From assembly GCF_042679085.1 (NCBI RefSeq), contig NZ_JBHTLQ010000089.1:1-9265 (forward strand): a DNA stretch of 9,265 bases. The letters are read 5' to 3'. This document shows positions 6,185 through 9,265 of this stretch, in pieces. The stretch comes from Phenylobacterium conjunctum (lineage in GTDB: Bacteria; Pseudomonadota; Alphaproteobacteria; Caulobacterales; Caulobacteraceae). Both the position numbers and the translations under genes were made by a program. Positions within the stretch are counted from its first letter, which is position 1, and each line of letters starts with the position of its first letter. The notes beneath the pieces were generated by a model, which was given only the letters and a program-made list of their open reading frames with translations, was not told the DNA's origin and did not search any database.

Positions 6185-6975
6185 TGCGCATCCTCCTCAC
6201 CAACGACGACGGGATCCACGCCGAGGGGCTGGAGGCGCTGGAGACCATCGCCCGCGCCCTGTCGGACGATGTGTGGATCTGCGCGCCGGAGTACGAGCAG
6301 TCGGGCGCCAGCCGGGCGCTGACCCTGTCCGATCCGATCCGGGTGCGGCAGCTGGATGAGCGGCGGTTCGCCACCACCGGCACGCCCACCGATTGCGTGA
6401 TGATGGCGGTCACAGAACTGGTCTCCGGCGCCAAGCCCGACCTGGTGCTGTCCGGTGTCAATCGTGGGGCCAACCTGGCCGAGGACGTCACCATGTCCGG
6501 GACGGTGGCCGGCGCCATCGAGGGTATGGCCCTGGGCGTTCCCTCCATCGCCCTGTCCCAGACCTATTGGCCGGCGCGACATGATCCGGGCTCGATCCGG
6601 GCGGCCTTTGACCCGGCCGAGCGCTTCGCCCCGGGCATCATTCGCAAGCTGGTCGAGGCCGGCTGGCCGGCGGACGTGATCCTCAACATCAATTTCCCGG
6701 CCCGCCCGGCGGAGGAGATCACCGAGGTCGAGGTCACCCGCCAGACCTTCCGCGACGTGCATATCCGCCAGGCCGAGAAGCGCACCGACACCCGCGGCCG
6801 CGACTACTACTGGATGACCTTCCGCAACGAGCTGTCCCGGCCCGCCGAGGGCACCGACTTGAAGGCCATCTATGAGGGCAAGATCTCAGTCACGCCCCTG
6901 CACATCGACCTGACCCACATGGAGACCGTCAACGCGCTCAAGGGCGTGCTGGGCGGCGCCCCGCCGAAGGTCTAG
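6184..6975 (+). CDS. surE: 5'/3'-nucleotidase SurE
   Basis: SurE is a metal-dependent phosphatase that acts on nucleoside 5'- and 3'-monophosphates and, in some species, short polyphosphate. It is linked to stress and stationary-phase survival. The N-terminus MRILLTNDDG carries the metal-binding D8-D9 pair. S40 (YEQSGASRALT) and N93 (LSGVNRGAN) complete the metal site, and MSGTVAGAIEGMALG (104-118) is the family glycine-rich signature. The length of 263 residues is normal. The C-terminal part (SVTPLHIDLTH) is the usual oligomerisation region. Its start overlaps the serS stop by one base, and pcm follows after 4 bases. The surE-pcm pair is widely conserved in proteobacteria. Confidence 0.97.
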   Translation: MRILLTNDDGIHAEGLEALETIARALSDDVWICAPEYEQSGASRALTLSDPIRVRQLDERRFATTGTPTDCVMMAVTELVSGAKPDLVLSGVNRGANLAEDVTMSGTVAGAIEGMALGVPSIALSQTYWPARHDPGSIRAAFDPAERFAPGIIRKLVEAGWPADVILNINFPARPAEEITEVEVTRQTFRDVHIRQAEKRTDTRGRDYYWMTFRNELSRPAEGTDLKAIYEGKISVTPLHIDLTHMETVNALKGVLGGAPPKV

Positions 6976-6979
6976 GGGC

Positions 6980-7642
6980 ATGGCGGACAAGGAGCCCGAG
7001 GACACCGCAGAGACCCGCCTGGCGCGGCTGATCCTGTCCCTGCGCAAGCAGGGGGTGAGCGATCCCAAGGTGTTGGCCGCCATCGAGTCGACGCCCCGGG
7101 ACATGTTCACGCCGGACCTGTTCCAGGAGCGCGCCTGGGAGGACCAGGCCCTGCCCATCGCCTGCGGCCAGACCATCAGCCAGCCCTTCATCGTCGGGCT
7201 GATGACCCAGGCCCTGAAGATCGAGCCCCGCAGCCGGGTGCTGGAGATCGGCACCGGCTCTGGCTACCAGACCACGGTGCTCTCCAAGCTGTCGCGGCTG
7301 GTCTATACGGTGGAGCGCTACCGCACCCTGATGCAGGAGGCGGAGGCCCGGTTCAAAACGCTGGGTCTCACCAATGTGATCACCAAGTTCGGCGACGGCG
7401 GCCTGGGCTGGCCGGAGCAGGCGCCTTTCGACCGCATTCTGGTCACAGCCGCGGCGCCGGATGAGCCCAAGGCGTTGCTTTCGCAGCTCAAGCCCAAGGG
7501 GATCCTGGTGGCGCCCGTGGGGCGCGGGCCGGTCCAGGTGCTGAAGCGCTATGTCGGCGACGGGAAGGGAGGCTTTGACGTGGAAGAGATGACCGAGGTC
7601 CGTTTCGTGCCCCTGCTCGACGGGGTCGCCAGGGAGCTCTAG
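6980..7642 (+). CDS. pcm: Protein-L-isoaspartate O-methyltransferase
   Basis: Pcm uses S-adenosylmethionine to methylate L-isoaspartyl residues in age-damaged proteins, starting their repair to aspartate. The family motif GQTISQPFIVGLMTQAL (63-79) precedes SAM-binding motif I VLEIGTGSGYQT (87-98), the acidic ribose-binding VERY (111-114) and the post-motif strand FDRILVTAAA (150-159). The length of 220 residues matches the typical 205-220. There is no signal peptide. The gene begins 4 bases after surE; GAAGG at 6966-6970, within the last surE codons, is a reasonable ribosome binding site. It is probably the last gene of serS-surE-pcm, since a 196-base gap follows. Confidence 0.97.
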   Translation: MADKEPEDTAETRLARLILSLRKQGVSDPKVLAAIESTPRDMFTPDLFQERAWEDQALPIACGQTISQPFIVGLMTQALKIEPRSRVLEIGTGSGYQTTVLSKLSRLVYTVERYRTLMQEAEARFKTLGLTNVITKFGDGGLGWPEQAPFDRILVTAAAPDEPKALLSQLKPKGILVAPVGRGPVQVLKRYVGDGKGGFDVEEMTEVRFVPLLDGVAREL

Positions 7643-7693
7643 CCGCCCTGCGGCGGAAAGTTACGTCTTTGTGGGTTGGCTCCGGCGTCGTGC

Positions 7694-7708
7694 TTAACCC
7701 ATCATAAA
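7694..7708 (+). promoter_or_regulatory. CtrA-like binding site upstream of dipM
   Basis: TTAA-N7-TAAA matches 7 of 8 fixed bases of the TTAA-N7-TTAA full box bound by the cell-cycle regulator CtrA, and a C follows as in many known sites. It is 131 bases before the dipM ATG. AT-rich half-sites at this spacing are rare in such GC-rich DNA. The match is seen; binding is inferred. Confidence 0.4.
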
Positions 7709-7784
7709 CCCTGACGCCTCGACTGAGTCTTGAGGAACGTCCGCCGCGCTGCGGAGGGGGCGTTTGAGTTGCAATTCGCACCGG

Positions 7785-7819
7785 CCGGCCGGGCGCCTCG
7801 ATGGGCGCTCGCGGGCCGG
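7785..7819 (+). promoter_or_regulatory. GC-rich hairpin in the dipM 5' leader
   Basis: An inner stem GCGCC/GGCGC (7793-7797 with 7804-7808, loop TCGATG) extends by G-U, G-C and C-G pairs. After a 3-base bulge at 7812-7814 it continues as CCGGC/GCCGG (7785-7789 with 7815-7819). The 13 pairs end 10 bases before the ribosome binding site and could tune dipM translation. Chance folding is possible in such GC-rich DNA. Confidence 0.35.
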
Positions 7820-7829
7820 GGCCACCCGT

Positions 7830-7833
7830 GGAG
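7830..7833 (+). promoter_or_regulatory. Ribosome binding site of dipM
   Basis: GGAG lies 5 bases before the ATG at 7839. It supports that start, which also gives a complete lipoprotein signal peptide; no in-frame ATG was found just upstream. Confidence 0.55.
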
Positions 7834-7838
7834 CGGCG

Positions 7839-9265
7839 ATGACGCTTTTTCCTTCCCGTACGGTTCTGATCCTGCTGGCCGCCAGCGCGCTGACGGCGTG
7901 CACGACCTATGAGCCGTTCGCCGATCAGCCGACCGAACCCGCGCGCCCGAATTTCCCCACCCGCCTGCCGGGGGACGGGTCCCAGCCCGCGCCGACCCAA
8001 TCGCTTCCGACCCAGCCGACCTACGAGCCGCCTGCGCCCTCCAGCCCAGGCGTCGCCGCGCCGGTGGAGAGCCGGCCCCTGGACCCGCCGGGCTATCAGC
8101 CCCCGGCCTACCAGCCGCCCCAGGGCTACACCCCGCCGGCCTATACGCCCCAGGCGCCTTACCAGCCGCCGGCCGCCCAGCCCCAGCCTCAGGCCCCGCC
8201 GCCCGGCTACATCCCGCCGCCGCCGGCCCCGACGATGCAGACCGTCACCAAGCTGACGGTGACCGGCAAGGTCGTGGCCGCCTCCGGCCCGCCCAAGACC
8301 CACAAGGTCAAGTCCGGCGATAACCTGGACGCCATCGCCCGTGAGCTGGGCACCACCCGCAAACAGCTGGCCGAGGACAACGACCTGAAGTCGCCCTTCG
8401 TGCTGCATCCGGGCGACGTGCTGAAAGGACCGTCCAGCGACGCCAAGGCCTATGTGGTCGGGCAGGGGGACACCCTCTACGCCATCGCCCGACGGTTCAG
8501 CGTCACCGGCCAGGCCCTGGCCGAAACCAATGACATCTCGGTCAACCAGTCCCTGCGCAGCGGCCAGAAGCTGATCCTGCCCTCGGGCTACAAGGACAAG
8601 GGCCCGATCAAGGTCGAGACCCAGGTGCCTGTGTTCAACGGCGGCCCGCCCGCGTCGACCCCGCAGCCGGTTCAGCCGGCGCCCTCGACCACGCCGGCCT
8701 ATACGCCGCCACCGTCCTCGCCCCCGCCCTCCGCGCCGGCGACCACCACGCGCACGACGACCACCACCACGCTCAGCGTCACCGGCAAGGTGGTCGAGGT
8801 GCAGGGGCCGCCCGCGACCTATGTGGTCAAGTCCGGCGACGCGGTGGACGCCATCGCCCGCGGCTTCGACATGACCCGCAAGGAATTTGCGGACCTGAAC
8901 AAGCTGAAGGAGCCCTACAGCATCCATCCGGGCGACAAGCTCAAAGGCCCGCCGACCACCCGCAAGGCCTATGTGGTGGGGCAGGGCGATACCCTCGCCC
9001 TGGTCGCCAAGCGCTTCAATGTCACGCCAAAGGCCCTGGCCGAGGCCAACGACATCAAGGCCAGCGCAGCCTTGAAGGCGGGCAAGAAGCTGATCCTGCC
9101 CTCGGGCTTCAAGGACAAGGGCCCGATCAAGGAGGTGACCAAGACGACGGTGGTCGAGCCGGCGCCCTACAGCCCGCCGCCGGTCACGCCGACCCCGACG
9201 ACGCCGCAGCCCTATACGCCGCCGACGCCCCGGCCGACCCCGGTCACGCCGGCGCCCACGCCGCG
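7839..9265 (+). CDS. dipM: DipM-like LysM lipoprotein, N-terminal 475 residues (3' end outside window)
   Basis: The frame stays open to the window edge, so the C-terminus is missing. The signal peptide (1-20) ends in the lipobox L18-T19-A20-C21, predicting lipidation at C21; threonine at the next position argues for outer-membrane sorting. Proline-rich linkers (22-133, 264-302, 441-475) separate two pairs of LysM peptidoglycan-binding domains: LysM1 155-197, LysM2 204-248, LysM3 328-370, LysM4 377-421. In order, their motifs include HKVKSGDNLDAIA, AYVVGQGDTLYAIA, YVVKSGDAVDAIA and AYVVGQGDTLALVA. This two-plus-two arrangement is that of Caulobacter DipM (about 600 residues), a division-site factor that regulates peptidoglycan hydrolases through a C-terminal M23/LytM domain. 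That domain would begin just past base 9265 and is not visible. Its place after surE-pcm matches nlpD in gammaproteobacteria. If no M23 domain follows, it is a LysM lipoprotein of unknown role. Confidence 0.85.
   Translation, partial: MTLFPSRTVLILLAASALTACTTYEPFADQPTEPARPNFPTRLPGDGSQPAPTQSLPTQPTYEPPAPSSPGVAAPVESRPLDPPGYQPPAYQPPQGYTPPAYTPQAPYQPPAAQPQPQAPPPGYIPPPPAPTMQTVTKLTVTGKVVAASGPPKTHKVKSGDNLDAIARELGTTRKQLAEDNDLKSPFVLHPGDVLKGPSSDAKAYVVGQGDTLYAIARRFSVTGQALAETNDISVNQSLRSGQKLILPSGYKDKGPIKVETQVPVFNGGPPASTPQPVQPAPSTTPAYTPPPSSPPPSAPATTTRTTTTTTLSVTGKVVEVQGPPATYVVKSGDAVDAIARGFDMTRKEFADLNKLKEPYSIHPGDKLKGPPTTRKAYVVGQGDTLALVAKRFNVTPKALAEANDIKASAALKAGKKLILPSGFKDKGPIKEVTKTTVVEPAPYSPPPVTPTPTTPQPYTPPTPRPTPVTPAPTP
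8091..8171 (+). repeat. Tyr/Pro/Gln repeat in the first DipM linker
   Basis: Residues 85-111 consist of degenerate units of the form (A/G)Y(Q/T)PP, such as GYQPPAYQPPQGYTPPAYTP. It looks like a flexible, extended spacer between the lipid anchor and the first LysM domain. Related YTPP units recur at 288-291 and 459-462. Confidence 0.6.
8256..8612 (+). repeat. LysM-pair module, copy 1 of 2
   Basis: Residues 140-258 run from TVTGKVV through LysM1 and LysM2 to KDKGPIK. All landmarks (TGKVV, KSGD, HPGD, GQGDTL, LILPSG, KDKGPIK) recur exactly 173 residues later, so the whole pair was duplicated and the copies are colinear without net indels. Confidence 0.85.
8775..9131 (+). repeat. LysM-pair module, copy 2 of 2
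   Basis: Residues 313-431 are the second copy, from SVTGKVV through LysM3 and LysM4 to KDKGPIK. LysM3 resembles LysM1, and LysM4 resembles LysM2. The 45 bases at its end (9087-9131) differ from copy 1 (8568-8612) at one base, while the LysM1/LysM3 part has diverged much more. Confidence 0.85.

Larger units (their letters stand above)
7643..7838 (+). other. Leader region between pcm and dipM
   Basis: This 196-base stretch is the longest non-coding region here. It begins with a short GC hairpin (CCGCC/GGCGG, 7643-7656) with no T-run, too weak to call a terminator. It then has TTGGCTC (7676-7682), a weak -35-like element resembling those before tatA and serS, the AT-rich CtrA-like box, and a GAGTC (7725-7729), which fits the GANTC target of the CcrM methylase. 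The last 60 bases are extremely GC-rich and can fold. No ORF of its own is convincing. Confidence 0.5.

Noticed and set aside
7643..7656. CCGCC/GGCGG hairpin after pcm as a terminator
   Set aside because: Five pairs, followed by GAAAG rather than a T-run; such short stems are common by chance at this GC content.
8741..8771. ACC/ACG threonine-codon run in dipM as a phase-variable repeat
   Set aside because: The units are imperfect and in triplets, so slippage would change linker length but not the frame; best read as a Thr-rich linker.
7488..8927. Minus-strand open frame of 479 codons over pcm, the leader and dipM
   Set aside because: It crosses two clear genes and the leader, and its Gly/Arg-rich low-complexity translation reflects antisense reading of proline-rich DNA.
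1..9265. Mobile elements, CRISPR arrays, tRNA or rRNA genes, toxin-antitoxin or phage-defence genes
   Set aside because: None seen. Every sizeable open stretch is explained by a conserved housekeeping gene with uniform composition.

Overview
The window reads as a chromosomal housekeeping segment of a GC-rich alphaproteobacterium, most likely Caulobacterales (Caulobacter or Phenylobacterium type). Reasons: very high GC with strong G/C at third codon positions in every gene, the alphaproteobacterial style of TatA, TatB and TatC, the nagZ-scpA-scpB-tatABC-serS-surE-pcm order, and a last gene with the two-pairs-of-LysM layout of the Caulobacter division protein DipM. The genus is inferred; nothing in the sequence fixes the species.

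Layout, all genes on the plus strand. (1) 1-2867: the 3' end of a SPOR-domain protein gene, then nagZ, scpA and scpB, joined by 4-base start/stop overlaps (GTGA, ATGA, ATGA), so probably one translationally coupled operon. (2) 2868-2977: a gap with a plausible housekeeping promoter. (3) 2978-4808: tatA, tatB, tatC, the complete twin-arginine translocase, with a perfect 11-bp hairpin between tatA and tatB and a GTGA overlap between tatB and tatC. (4) 4809-4909: a short gap with a weak promoter candidate. (5) 4910-7642: serS, surE and pcm, with a 1-base overlap and then a 4-base gap. (6) 7643-7838: a 196-base leader with a CtrA-like box, a GANTC site and a GC-rich hairpin. (7) 7839 to the end: a dipM-like lipoprotein gene with four LysM domains, cut by the window edge before the expected M23/LytM domain.

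Functionally the segment mixes chromosome segregation (ScpAB), cell-wall recycling (NagZ), septal peptidoglycan binding and remodelling (SPOR protein, DipM), folded-protein export (TatABC), translation (SerS), and nucleotide/protein repair (SurE, Pcm). The surE-pcm-LysM/LytM order matches surE-pcm-nlpD of gammaproteobacteria, so the last gene sits where NlpD would be expected. No tRNA, rRNA, mobile element, CRISPR array, phage gene or sign of recent transfer was seen. No new multi-gene system is apparent. The points most worth a second look are the long periplasmic insertion in TatC, the tatA/tatB hairpin, the histone-like TatB tail, and the gapless internal duplication and apparent cell-cycle control sites of dipM.
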